A DNA stretch of 14,214 bases from JBCBAP01 sp038532435 (GTDB lineage: Bacteria; Pseudomonadota; Alphaproteobacteria; Rhodobacterales; Rhodobacteraceae), in contig JBCBAP010000075.1 of the NCBI GenBank assembly GCA_038532435.1, forward strand, positions 1 through 14,214. Reading direction: 5' to 3'. Below are positions 1-7,542 of this stretch, in pieces. The translations under genes and the position numbers were made by a program. The notes beneath the pieces are model-generated. The model ran no database searches. It saw only the letters and a program-made list of their open reading frames with translations, and was not told where the DNA came from. How positions within the stretch are numbered: the stretch's first letter is position 1; each line of letters starts with the position of its first letter.

Positions 1-1328
1 CGCGTGATGTCGTTATACGTCGCAAAGACCATGAGCGACAACACCATTGCGAGACCGAGCGCCATGGCAAATTCCAGCCATTTGCCGCTGGGTGGACGTC
101 CAGTGAGCGCCTCGATCCCGTGGAGCACGAGGTGCCCGCCATCGAGCACCGGGATGGGAAAAAGGTTGATCAGGCCGATGCCCGTCGAGATCAGCGCGAT
201 GAACAGAATGAAGCTTGTCGCCCCTTGTTCCACCGCCTCCCCGGAGATCTGGGCGATGCCGACCGGACCGTTGAGGTTCTGCGGGCTAAGCACGCCGATC
301 GCGATGTTGTAGAGACCGCGGAGGGACAGCGTGATCACGCTCCAGGTCTGCCGCGCCCCACCCCAGAGCGCCTCATGAAGGTACGGCGTTTCCGTTGCGA
401 TGCTGAGCGAGGTGCCCACCTGCACCCCGATGACCACCCGTTTGACGAACTCGCCATCCACCATGATGTCCTGCATCTGCGGCACCATCGGCAGGATAAG
501 CTGCTCCGCCCCACGCTGGACTGTCACGTCGATGCGGTTGCCCTCGGACGCCTGCACGAGGGTGGTCAGCGTTTCAAAGTTGCGCACGGGCGTGTCGCCC
601 ACCGCCACGATGAGATCGCCGATGCGGATACCCGCACGGCTCGCGGAGGAAAGCGGCGTGATGCCCGACACATATGGAGCGTGCAGGATGTCGGAGGTCA
701 GCGACACCACTGCCCCGTCCCGTTCGACCTCGAGCGCGATGGACCCGGTGTCGCGGTTCGCGTCGAGTTCCTCGAAGAACTGGCGGGTCGTGGGCGTCGG
801 CACGCCCTCGACTGTGCGGATCAGATCGCCATCGCGAAGCGGCGTCGCCTCGGCAACCACATCCGGCACGGGGCCAAGGCGCGGGACCTCCATCGTCATG
901 CCGGAGTAGACGAGCAGACCCGCGTAAATCACGATGCTCAAGAGGAAATTCGCGATCGGCCCTGCGGCGACGGTCAGCGAACGCTTCCAGATCGCGGCAC
1001 CGGGAAAGCTGCGGGCGCGCCTTTCGGCGTCCATCTGTGCAACCGCCGCATGATCCGCCCGGCTCGACGCGTCCGCATCACCGAGGAACTTCACGTAGCC
1101 GCCAAGAGGGATCGGCCCGACACGCCAGCGGGTTCCCCGACTGTCGGTCCAGCCAAAGATCTCCCGCCCGAAGCCGAGCGAAAACACCTCCGCATGGATG
1201 CCACACCAGCGGCCCACGATGTAGTGACCGAACTCGTGCACGAAGACCACGATCCCCAGCACGAACACGAAGGCGATCATCGTCATCGCACCGCTGCCCA
1301 GCCAGTCCAATCCGCCGATCAGCTCCAT
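1..1328 (-). CDS. rseP: RseP/MmpA-type site-2 zinc metalloprotease (3' end cut by window edge)
   Basis: Intramembrane zinc protease of the inner membrane. In proteobacteria this family makes the second cut of anti-sigma factors or cleaves signal peptides and polarity proteins (RseP, Caulobacter MmpA). Seen: a zinc motif HEFGH at residues 31-35 in the first membrane segment; further hydrophobic segments near residues 115-140, 370-395 and at the C-end; two PDZ-like stretches (about 145-220 and 225-300, the second with GITPLSSASRAGI and GDLI); and the third-ligand motif NLFPIPVLDGGH at 388-399 with D396. The 442 codons present reach YNDIT, a typical C-terminus, so only a few residues should be missing. 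The ATG at 1328 has a GGGGAG Shine-Dalgarno about 7 nt upstream. It is the last visible gene of the minus-strand operon, 25 bp after dxr. The substrate in this organism cannot be told. Confidence 0.96.
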   Translation of the reverse strand, partial: MELIGGLDWLGSGAMTMIAFVFVLGIVVFVHEFGHYIVGRWCGIHAEVFSLGFGREIFGWTDSRGTRWRVGPIPLGGYVKFLGDADASSRADHAAVAQMDAERRARSFPGAAIWKRSLTVAAGPIANFLLSIVIYAGLLVYSGMTMEVPRLGPVPDVVAEATPLRDGDLIRTVEGVPTPTTRQFFEELDANRDTGSIALEVERDGAVVSLTSDILHAPYVSGITPLSSASRAGIRIGDLIVAVGDTPVRNFETLTTLVQASEGNRIDVTVQRGAEQLILPMVPQMQDIMVDGEFVKRVVIGVQVGTSLSIATETPYLHEALWGGARQTWSVITLSLRGLYNIAIGVLSPQNLNGPVGIAQISGEAVEQGATSFILFIALISTGIGLINLFPIPVLDGGHLVLHGIEALTGRPPSGKWLEFAMALGLAMVLSLMVFATYNDIT

Positions 1329-1353
1329 GTCAGTCTCCCCCAAAACCGTGCCA

Positions 1354-2535
1354 TCACCGCATTCCGTCCGCGATGAGACCCTCCACAAACACACGCGCGG
1401 CCCGGTCCGCGTCAATAACGCCGGACAGGCCGATCTCCGCGGTCGACGCCGCATCATCGTAAGGTAAGCGTTCTAATGTGGTTTCAACAAGGCGAGCCAT
1501 TGTCAGAAACTCAATTCGTCGCGAGAGGAAGGCATCGAGTGCCGCTTCCTTCGCCGCGTTGAGCACAGCACCGGACAGCCCTCCCTTCCTGGTCACCTCA
1601 CGCGCGAGGCGCAGGGCCGGAAACCGCTGATCGTCCGGGGCGTGGAAATCGAGCGTCGCGAGCGTCGCAAAGTCCAGCCGGTCCACGGGCAACGGAAGCC
1701 GTTCGGGATAGTTGAGCGCGTATCCGATCGCGCCCCGCATGTCCGGCGGGCCGAGCTGGGCGAGGATGCTGCCGTCCGCATAGCCCACCATCGAATGCAC
1801 GATGGACTGGGGATGGACGATCACCTCGATCTGGTCCGCTGCGAGGTTGAAGAGGTACTTCGCCTCGATCACCTCGAGCGCCTTGTTGAACATGGTGGCG
1901 GAGTCGATGGAGATCCTCTGCCCCATTACCCAGTTCGGGTGTGCAAGCGCTTGATCGACCGTCGCGCAAGCCATCTGATCGAGCGTCCAGCCCCGGAACG
2001 GTCCGCCGGAGGCGGTGAGGATGACACGGTCCACATCCTTGGCCGCTTCCCCATTCAGCGCCTGAAAGATCGCGCTGTGCTCACTGTCCACGGGCAGCAT
2101 CCGCGCGCCGGTCTTGGCGATCCGTGCGTGGACAAGTTCCCCCGCACACACGAGGCTCTCCTTGTTGGCGAGCGCAACGGTCGTGCCCTGTTCGAGGGCC
2201 GCGAGCGTGGGGGAGAGTCCCGCCGAGCCGACGATGGCCGACATGATCCAGTCCGCCGGTCTGCCCGCGGCCTCGATCACCGCGTCAGGTCCGGCCGCGA
2301 CCTCGGTCCCCGTCCCCGCCAGACGCGCCTTCAGATCATCATAGCACGCGGGTTCGGCAGTAACGGCGAGCGCTGCATTAAGGGCGCGCGCCTGCGCCGC
2401 CAGCCGTTCCGTGTTTCGCGCACCGGTAATCGCGACCACATCGTAGCTCTCCACCCCGCCCTGCCGGGTCAGCAGATCGACCGTGTTCTGGCCGATGGAC
2501 CCTGTGGAGCCCAGAATACTCACTCGACGACGCAT
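1354..2535 (-). CDS. dxr: 1-deoxy-D-xylulose 5-phosphate reductoisomerase
   Basis: Converts DXP to 2-C-methyl-D-erythritol 4-phosphate with NADPH, the committed step of the MEP isoprenoid pathway in the cytosol. The 393-residue product matches the usual family length of about 390-400. Seen: the nucleotide-binding motif GSTGSIG at 9-15, ANKESLV at 123-129, metal ligands D150 and E152 in DSEH, and the NKALEVIEA segment carrying the third acidic ligand (E221). The reading frame is open further upstream, but the ATG at 2535 gives the canonical N-terminus MRRRVSILG and follows the cdsA stop by 2 bp, so translational coupling is likely; no clear Shine-Dalgarno is visible. Dxr supplies isopentenyl diphosphate for the nearby UppS, and also the dimethylallyl group used by MiaA elsewhere in the window. 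Confidence 0.97.
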   Translation of the reverse strand: MRRRVSILGSTGSIGQNTVDLLTRQGGVESYDVVAITGARNTERLAAQARALNAALAVTAEPACYDDLKARLAGTGTEVAAGPDAVIEAAGRPADWIMSAIVGSAGLSPTLAALEQGTTVALANKESLVCAGELVHARIAKTGARMLPVDSEHSAIFQALNGEAAKDVDRVILTASGGPFRGWTLDQMACATVDQALAHPNWVMGQRISIDSATMFNKALEVIEAKYLFNLAADQIEVIVHPQSIVHSMVGYADGSILAQLGPPDMRGAIGYALNYPERLPLPVDRLDFATLATLDFHAPDDQRFPALRLAREVTRKGGLSGAVLNAAKEAALDAFLSRRIEFLTMARLVETTLERLPYDDAASTAEIGLSGVIDADRAARVFVEGLIADGMR

Positions 2536-2537
2536 GT

Positions 2538-3356
2538 TCAGGTCCAGATGAAGACGGATTGTCCCCGGGCGAAGGTGATGAGTGTGGCAACGATCCCCGC
2601 CGCCATCAATCCGTCGAACCGGTCCAGCAGCCCACCGTGCCCGGGCAAAAGGCGGCTGGAGTCTTTGACGCCGTAGTGGCGTTTGACGGAGCTTTCGCCA
2701 AGGTCTCCACCAACGGAAACGAGGGCTGTCAGGATCGACACCGTGACGACCTCGAACGCGAAAGTGCCCGGTGTGAGGCCGGAAAAGACGAGGCCGACAA
2801 GGGCTGCGAGGACGAGACCTCCCCCGAGACCCGCCCATGTCTTCTTCGGGCTGATCCGGGGCCAGAGCTTCGGCCCGCCGATCAGACGCCCGCCGAAATA
2901 GCCGCCGACATCCGCCGCAATCACGATGACAATCAGCCAGACCACGGCGACGAGGCCATATTTCGTGTCCGTGCGGAGCGCATCGAGGCAGACCATGGCC
3001 ACGCCCACATAGGCGTAGCCCGCAATCATCTGCAGCCCGTCTCGCCGGGCGACCGCGAACGCGATCAGCGCGCCCGCCGCAAGCACGCCGACGCCGTAGC
3101 GCATCAGCGTGAGCTCGGTCACAATCACGGCCAGCGCAGCGGTGCCGGAGAGAAACATCCCCAAGGGATCAAGCCCGCGGCCCTGCCCGACGACCATCTC
3201 CCGCACTTCCCAGACCATGAGAGCAGCCCCCACGGCGAGGAGCACGGCGGTCCAGAGCCCTCCCGCATACAGGGCGGCAAAGGCGACAACGGCGAGGATG
3301 AGTGCTGAAAGGGTCCGCGTCCCCAGATCAGCGAATTTGGAGGGGGCCACGGTCAC
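2538..3356 (-). CDS. cdsA: Phosphatidate cytidylyltransferase (CDP-diglyceride synthase)
   Basis: Integral inner-membrane enzyme making CDP-diacylglycerol from CTP and phosphatidic acid, the precursor of all membrane phospholipids. The 272-residue product has about seven or eight hydrophobic segments. Diagnostic stretches are AADVGGYFGG (148-157), SPKKTW (169-174), GGD (216-218) and the family signature from S223 to D248, which reads SVKRHYGVKD, then PGHGGLLDRFD with every conserved position kept. The start is a GTG at 3356, 14 bp after the uppS stop. A second in-frame GTG lies two codons later, and no strong Shine-Dalgarno decides between them. The gene sits between uppS and dxr, as is standard in this operon type. 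Confidence 0.96.
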   Translation of the reverse strand: MTVAPSKFADLGTRTLSALILAVVAFAALYAGGLWTAVLLAVGAALMVWEVREMVVGQGRGLDPLGMFLSGTAALAVIVTELTLMRYGVGVLAAGALIAFAVARRDGLQMIAGYAYVGVAMVCLDALRTDTKYGLVAVVWLIVIVIAADVGGYFGGRLIGGPKLWPRISPKKTWAGLGGGLVLAALVGLVFSGLTPGTFAFEVVTVSILTALVSVGGDLGESSVKRHYGVKDSSRLLPGHGGLLDRFDGLMAAGIVATLITFARGQSVFIWT

Positions 3357-3370
3357 GCAGGGGGCAAGGC

Positions 3371-4096
3371 TCAGCGCGCGACCGCGCCGAACCGGCGATC
3401 CCGCTTGTCAAAGGCGCGCAGCACGCGCTCCAGATGAGCGGGGGTGAAGTCGGGCCAGCATTCGGGGACGAAGGCAAATTCGGAATAGGCGCTCTGCCAC
3501 GGCAGGAAGTTGGATGTGCGGTACTCACCGGAGGTACGGATCACCAGATCAGGGTCGGCGGTGCCGGCGGTGTCGAGATACCGGGCAAACCCGTCCTGAT
3601 CGAGCGTCTGAGGGTCGATGCGGCCTGCAAGCGCATCTTCGGCGATTTGCCGGGCGGCGCGGACCAGCTCATCACGGCCGCCATAGTTCAGCGCCACCTG
3701 CAGGGTGATCTTGTCGTTTGCGGCCGTGCGATCCTCAAGCTCACGCATCAGCCCCTGGATGTCCGCGGGGAGTGCCGTCGGATCCCCGATGAACCGCACG
3801 CGCGCGCCGCGGCGCACAAGCTCGTTCGATTCCTTGCGCATGTAGAGGCGGAAAAGCCGCATGAGGCCCGCGACCTCAACGATTGGTCGCTTCCAGTTTT
3901 CGGTCGAGAATGCGTAGAGCGTGAGGGTCTTCACCCCAAGGTTGCCTGCCGCCTCGACGATGTCGCGCACACGCTCCACACCGCGCTTGTGCCCGGCGAT
4001 CCGGGGCATGCCGCGACGCGTAGCCCAGCGACCGTTGCCATCCATGATGATGGCGACGTGCTGAGGTACCGGGTCACTGTCAGAACTTGCCAGCAT
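3371..4096 (-). CDS. uppS: Isoprenyl transferase, probable undecaprenyl diphosphate synthase
   Basis: Cis-prenyltransferase that condenses isopentenyl diphosphate onto farnesyl diphosphate, giving the C55 carrier for peptidoglycan and polysaccharide export. It is cytosolic or membrane-peripheral. The 241-residue product contains MDGNGRWA (D19 is the catalytic, Mg-binding aspartate; R23), FSTENWKRP at 63-71, RTSGE (187-191), SNFLPWQ (195-201) and YSEFAF (204-209), the full set of cis-prenyltransferase regions. The reading frame continues upstream without a stop; the ATG at 4096 is chosen because homologues begin about 15-20 residues before MDGNGRWA. No good Shine-Dalgarno is seen. There is a 79-bp gap after frr holding a perfect palindrome. 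Product chain length (C55) is inferred from the family and context. Confidence 0.96.
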   Translation of the reverse strand: MLASSDSDPVPQHVAIIMDGNGRWATRRGMPRIAGHKRGVERVRDIVEAAGNLGVKTLTLYAFSTENWKRPIVEVAGLMRLFRLYMRKESNELVRRGARVRFIGDPTALPADIQGLMRELEDRTAANDKITLQVALNYGGRDELVRAARQIAEDALAGRIDPQTLDQDGFARYLDTAGTADPDLVIRTSGEYRTSNFLPWQSAYSEFAFVPECWPDFTPAHLERVLRAFDKRDRRFGAVAR

Positions 4097-4175
4097 GATC
4101 TGTGTCCAATCGCCCCCAAAGTCCGACCGGGTTATCGCGCCACTGTGGCATTTTCGTGGTGCAAAACCAACAGGA

Positions 4176-4742
4176 TTAGACCTGCATGATTTCCGACTGC
4201 TTGGTGTCGAGCGCGTCGTCGATCTTGCCAATCGCGGATTTAGTCAGGTTTTCAACTTCTTCCGACCACATCTTCTGTTCGTCCTCGGCCATGCCAGCGG
4301 CCTTGGCCTTCTTGATCTGGTCCATGCCGTCCCGGCGCACGTTTCGGACAGCAATGCGGGACTGTTCGGCGTACTGACCGGCGACCTTGGCAAGCTCGCG
4401 GCGCCGTTCCTCGTTCAGTTCCGGGATCGGAAGGCGCAGCATCGTCCCGTCCATGACCGGGTTGATGCCGAGCCCTGCGTTGCGGATGGCCTTGTCGACG
4501 GCGTTCACCATCGACTTGTCCCAGACATTGACGGTGACCATGCGCGGCTCGGGCACGTTGATCGTGGCGACCTGGTTGATCGGCATGGGGCTGCCATAGG
4601 CTTCCACCTGGACCGCATCCAGCATCGAGGCGGAGGCGCGTCCGGTGCGCAGGCTCGCGAAGTCTCCCCGCAGCGCGCTGAGCGCGCCGTCCATCCGCTT
4701 TTCCAGCGCGTCGAGATCGATATCTAGGTCTTCTTCCGACAT
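4176..4742 (-). CDS. frr: Ribosome recycling factor
   Basis: Splits post-termination 70S ribosomes together with EF-G, in the cytosol. The 188-residue product is close to the usual 185. The sequence shows the three-helix bundle plus small beta domain of RRF: LRTGRAS at about residues 31-37, SPMPINQVA, then INVPEPRM, PIPELNEERRREL, and a helical charged C-terminus ending DTKQSEIMQV. The ATG at 4742 is preceded by AAAGG about 10 nt upstream. It lies 62 bp downstream of pyrH, the standard pyrH-frr pairing. Confidence 0.98.
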   Translation of the reverse strand: MSEEDLDIDLDALEKRMDGALSALRGDFASLRTGRASASMLDAVQVEAYGSPMPINQVATINVPEPRMVTVNVWDKSMVNAVDKAIRNAGLGINPVMDGTMLRLPIPELNEERRRELAKVAGQYAEQSRIAVRNVRRDGMDQIKKAKAAGMAEDEQKMWSEEVENLTKSAIGKIDDALDTKQSEIMQV

Positions 4743-4804
4743 CTGTTCAGCCTTTCTTATTCGTGCGGACCCCTGCCCGGCGGATCCGTTTGCCCGGGAG
4801 CAGA

Positions 4805-5536
4805 CTACTTCTGCGTCACCTTGGTAAATTTGCCCTGCCCGTTCAAGACATTGGCGAGCGCCCGTTCGGCGGCCAGAGAGAACACGACGATGGGTAGGTC
4901 ATTGTCTCGCGCCAGCGCAATCGCTGAAGCGTCCATGACCTTGAGGTTCTTGCTGAGCACTTCATCGTAGCTGACAGTGTCGTAGCGCTTGGCATCCGGG
5001 TTCGTCTTAGGATCGCTGTCATAGACGCCGTCGACCTGTGTGCCTTTAAAGATCGCCTGACATCCCATCTCGCTCGCGCGAAGCGTCGCCGCGGTGTCGG
5101 TCGTGAAGTACGGGTTCCCGGTTCCGGCGGCGAAAATGCACACCCGTTTCTTCTCCAGATGCCGCACCGCGCGGCGGCGGATGTAGGGTTCGCACACCTG
5201 ATCCATCGGAATGGCGGAGATCACCCGGGTGTTGATATTGCGCGCCTCCAGTGCTGACTGCATGGCGAGCGCGTTCATGACAGTGGCGAGCATGCCCATA
5301 TAATCTGCGGTCGTCCGCTCCATCCCCTGGGCGGAACCTGACAGGCCGCGGAAGATGTTGCCGCCGCCGATGACCATGCACACCTCGACGCCCATGGCAT
5401 GGACCGCCGCGATTTCCTCCGCCACCTTTTCCACCGTGGGGGGATGCAGCCCGAACCCCTGGTCCCCCATCAGCGCCTCTCCCGAAATCTTGATGAGCAC
5501 GCGGGAATAGGATGGAAGCGGTGTACCGTCCGGCAT
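4805..5536 (-). CDS. pyrH: UMP kinase
   Basis: Phosphorylates UMP to UDP with ATP, in de novo pyrimidine synthesis, as a cytosolic hexamer of the amino-acid kinase fold. The 243-residue product has KISGEAL with the phosphate-binding lysine (K16), GGGN at 57-60 followed by IFRG, TADYMGMLAT for UMP binding, and GTGNPYFTTDTAA for the nucleotide site. The frame is open for another 59 codons upstream, but the ATG at 5536 has a near-perfect GGAGGG Shine-Dalgarno 7 nt away and gives the normal N-terminus, so longer versions are rejected. The usual upstream neighbour tsf is displaced by the yitT-like gene; a candidate promoter lies 32-59 bp upstream. Confidence 0.97.
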   Translation of the reverse strand: MPDGTPLPSYSRVLIKISGEALMGDQGFGLHPPTVEKVAEEIAAVHAMGVEVCMVIGGGNIFRGLSGSAQGMERTTADYMGMLATVMNALAMQSALEARNINTRVISAIPMDQVCEPYIRRRAVRHLEKKRVCIFAAGTGNPYFTTDTAATLRASEMGCQAIFKGTQVDGVYDSDPKTNPDAKRYDTVSYDEVLSKNLKVMDASAIALARDNDLPIVVFSLAAERALANVLNGQGKFTKVTQK

Positions 5537-5543
5537 GTGGAGA

Positions 5544-5549
5544 CCCTCC
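5544..5549 (-). promoter_or_regulatory. Ribosome binding site that sets the pyrH start
   Basis: GGAGGG on the minus strand, 7 nt before the ATG at 5536. It decides between this ATG and an in-frame ATG at 5572, which overlaps the candidate -10 element and has no such site. Confidence 0.8.
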
Positions 5550-5567
5550 GATGTGTAGGCTGCGCGA

Positions 5568-5595
5568 GCCATACCGGATGCAGCGGCTAATTCAA
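5568..5595 (-). promoter_or_regulatory. Candidate pyrH promoter
   Basis: On the minus strand a -35-like TTGAAT (5590-5595) and a -10-like TATGGC (5568-5573) are 16 bp apart, upstream of the pyrH Shine-Dalgarno. Two such hexamers would allow pyrH and the genes after it to be expressed separately from rpsB-tsf-yitT, consistent with the hairpin ending yitT. Judged by eye only. Confidence 0.4.
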
Positions 5596-5733
5596 TGGCA
5601 AACCGCAGATTGCGCTCAGCGTGGTCACGTCGACGCGCGTGCAATGGAGGCGCGAATGTCGGCGAGCGCAGGGCGTCCCTGAATGTCCAGGCGTCAGGAA
5701 ACCGGGGAACCAACCGGCTGAGGTCGAAGGACT

Positions 5734-5760
5734 AAAAGTCCCGCATTTTCAACGGGACTC
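5734..5760 (-). terminator. Candidate intrinsic terminator overlapping the yitT stop codon
   Basis: On the minus strand a 7-bp perfect stem AGTCCCG / CGGGACT (5753-5759 and 5737-5743) encloses a 9-nt loop and runs into TTTT. The left arm overlaps the last bases of the yitT stop codon. The stem is GC-rich but the T-run is only four, so it may be a partial terminator, allowing some readthrough into pyrH. Confidence 0.45.
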
Positions 5761-6421
5761 ACCGTGCGATGTAGCGATCGAGGCGGTGGTTGATCACGAG
5801 AAAGACGTTGAGCACCAGCGCGCTCAGCACCGACCACAACAACTGCTCAGGTGCGACGACAAACGCGCCGAAGGCAAAGATGCTGAGATCGATGACGAGC
5901 TGAACGATCCCCGGACGCCAGCCGAACCGGTCCTGCAGGAACAGGGCAAGGATCCCCACCCCGCCGAGGCTCGCCCGATGGCGAAACAGCGCAAGCAATC
6001 CCATGCCGACCAGCAGCCCGCCGGTGAAGGCGGCGTAAGCCGGATCAAGCTCCGCCAACTGAATGAGCGCGGGCTGATAGATCAGCAGCGCGGACAGAAG
6101 CGTGATCGCCCCGAACGTCTTTACGGTGAAGGCCCAGCCCATACGAAGCACCGCAAGCACGTAGAAGGGCGCGTTCAGGACCCAGAACAACACGCCCGTG
6201 TCGACGGCGGTGATGTAGTGAACCACGAGAGCAAGCCCTGCGATGCCGCCGGTCAGCATCCCAACCTGCTGGTAAAGCGCGATGGCAAGGCCCGTCAGCA
6301 GCACTCCGCACAGGACGCCCTGCACATCCTCCAGCGGTGTGTGGTGGGTTGCCGTCGCATCCCAGACCCCGGCGGCCCGGTCGAGATGCGCGGATTCGTT
6401 GTTGCGGTGCAATATTGCCAT
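5759..6421 (-). CDS. YitT family (DUF161) inner-membrane protein
   Basis: The 220-residue polytopic protein has about 30 polar N-terminal residues and then at least six hydrophobic segments. Family-type glycine motifs occur twice, TGGIAGLAL (about 57-65) and LGGVGILALF (about 151-160), matching the internally duplicated YitT/DUF161 membrane fold. The C-terminal DUF2179 domain of Bacillus YitT is absent, as in the short proteobacterial members. Biochemical function of this family is not established; transport is a guess. It sits between tsf and pyrH, which are normally adjacent, and has its own TTGACA-like promoter and an end-of-gene hairpin, so it looks like a separate transcription unit inserted in the operon. 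No Shine-Dalgarno precedes the ATG at 6421. Confidence 0.85.
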   Translation of the reverse strand: MAILHRNNESAHLDRAAGVWDATATHHTPLEDVQGVLCGVLLTGLAIALYQQVGMLTGGIAGLALVVHYITAVDTGVLFWVLNAPFYVLAVLRMGWAFTVKTFGAITLLSALLIYQPALIQLAELDPAYAAFTGGLLVGMGLLALFRHRASLGGVGILALFLQDRFGWRPGIVQLVIDLSIFAFGAFVVAPEQLLWSVLSALVLNVFLVINHRLDRYIAR

Positions 6422-6427
6422 GCACCA

Positions 6428-6455
6428 AAGATCGCGCCGGGCGTCGACCTGTCAA
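6428..6455 (-). promoter_or_regulatory. Candidate yitT promoter, possibly leaderless
   Basis: On the minus strand a consensus -35 TTGACA (6450-6455) is followed after 16 bp by a weak -10 GATCTT (6428-6433), which ends only 6 nt before the ATG at 6421. If used, transcription would start at or next to the A of the start codon. The -10 matches only 3 of 6 positions. Confidence 0.4.
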
Positions 6456-6481
6456 GCGGGCCCCGAAACGCAAAGCGCCGC

Positions 6482-6533
6482 GGCGGTTTCCCGCCACGGC
6501 ACGGCATGGATCGACTTGTCGGGCCGTTCGGCC
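6482..6533 (-). other. Structured tsf-yitT intergenic region (short hairpins)
   Basis: Directly after the tsf stop the minus strand has GGCCG-AA-CGGCC (6522-6533) and, 26 bp further on, GGCGG-GAAA-CCGCC (6482-6495), a stem with a GNRA-type loop. Neither is followed by a T-run, so these could stabilise the tsf mRNA 3' end or support factor-dependent termination, but they are not classical terminators. Confidence 0.3.
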
Positions 6534-7409
6534 TCAGCCACCCATCGTTTTCGCGACTTCCGCCGCGAAATCTTCCTCGACCTTCTCGATGCCTTCGCCG
6601 ACCTGAACGCGGGCATAGGCGAGGATCTCGGCACCGGCGTCTTTCGCGGCCTGGCCGACGGTCACGTCCGGGTTCACCACGAACTTCTGGTTCACCAGCG
6701 TGACCTCTTCGAAGAACTTCTTCATCCGGCCGACGATCATCTTCTCGATCACCGCGTCCGGCTTGCCAGACTCGCGCGCCTGCTCGGTCAGCACGTTCTT
6801 TTCCCGGTCGATCACGGCCTGGTCGAGGTCCGCTTCGGAGAGGGAGGCAGGGTTGGTTGCCGCAACATGCATCGCGACCTGCTTGCCGAACGCCTCATCG
6901 CCACCTTTGAGCGCCACGAGCACGCCGATGTTGCCAAGGCCCGGGGCCGCAGCGTTGTGCACGTAGGCTGCAACCACGTCGCCCTGGACCTTGGACATGC
7001 GGCGCAGGCCCATGTTCTCGCCGATGGTCGCGACTTTGTCCGTGATCACGGTTGCGACGGGCTTGCCGCCCATGTCCGCTTCGCCAAGCGCCTCGACACT
7101 GTCCACGGCGATGGCGGTCTGCGCGATGCCGGACACCATCTCCTGAAACTCCGCGTTGCGCGCGACGAAGTCGGTTTCGGAGTTCACCTCGACCGCAACG
7201 CCGACGCCACCGGACACCGCGACGCCCACGAGGCCCTCTGCCGCCGTGCGGCCGGACTTCTTCTCGGCTTTCGCGAGGCCCTTGGTGCGCAGCCAGTCAA
7301 CCGCTGCTTCCATGTCGCCGTCGGTCTCGGTCAGCGCCTTCTTGGCATCCATCATGCCTGCGCCCGTTGAATCGCGGAGCTGTTTCACCAGTGCTGCGGT
7401 GATCGCCAT
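6534..7409 (-). CDS. tsf: Translation elongation factor Ts
   Basis: Guanine-nucleotide exchange factor that regenerates EF-Tu-GTP, in the cytosol. The 291-residue product carries an N-terminal UBA-like domain (1-50), signature 1 LRDSTGAGMMDAKKAL at 11-26, and the EF-Tu-contacting core motif VNSETDFVARN at about 75-85, followed by the two-subdomain core and the C-terminal helix ending EVAKTMGG. The ATG at 7409 has GAGGAG about 8 nt upstream. It follows rpsB after 133 bp containing a strong hairpin, the usual rpsB-tsf arrangement in which EF-Ts is often made from both full and attenuated transcripts. Confidence 0.98.
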   Translation of the reverse strand: MAITAALVKQLRDSTGAGMMDAKKALTETDGDMEAAVDWLRTKGLAKAEKKSGRTAAEGLVGVAVSGGVGVAVEVNSETDFVARNAEFQEMVSGIAQTAIAVDSVEALGEADMGGKPVATVITDKVATIGENMGLRRMSKVQGDVVAAYVHNAAAPGLGNIGVLVALKGGDEAFGKQVAMHVAATNPASLSEADLDQAVIDREKNVLTEQARESGKPDAVIEKMIVGRMKKFFEEVTLVNQKFVVNPDVTVGQAAKDAGAEILAYARVQVGEGIEKVEEDFAAEVAKTMGG

Positions 7410-7440
7410 CGTTCGCTCTCCTCGTCAGTAACGTCTGCCT

Positions 7441-7471
7441 GCCGCCCGCGCTTTGCGCGCGGTTCTGCGGC
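7441..7471 (-). terminator. Hairpin between rpsB and tsf (possible attenuator)
   Basis: Inner stem CCGCGC / GCGCGG (7457-7462 with 7446-7451) with a 5-nt loop, flanked by an outer GCCGC / GCGGC pairing (7467-7471 with 7441-7445). There is no T-run after it. Position between rpsB and tsf suggests transcript attenuation or an mRNA processing/stability element setting S2 against EF-Ts levels, as known for the E. coli rpsB-tsf operon. Function here is inferred. Confidence 0.35.
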
Positions 7472-7542
7472 GGCTTTAGGGGATGACGCCCCCTGCGCCA
7501 AGGGCAAAGAGCGTCATGGATCGGTCATAGTTCGAAGGGCGA

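Noticed and set aside
756..770. GTTC-N7-GTTC, the alphaproteobacterial LexA box pattern
   Set aside because: It lies inside the rseP coding region far from any start, so it is most likely chance in codons.
120..1376. Long plus-strand open frame opposite rseP (418 codons)
   Set aside because: It is antisense to a gene with complete site-2 protease motifs. Its protein is Arg/His/Asp-rich low-complexity, typical of GC-rich shadow frames, and it has no ribosome binding site.
4805..5713. Longer pyrH with 59 extra N-terminal residues
   Set aside because: The extension is not family-like, covers the candidate promoter, and the ATG at 5536 has a near-ideal Shine-Dalgarno.
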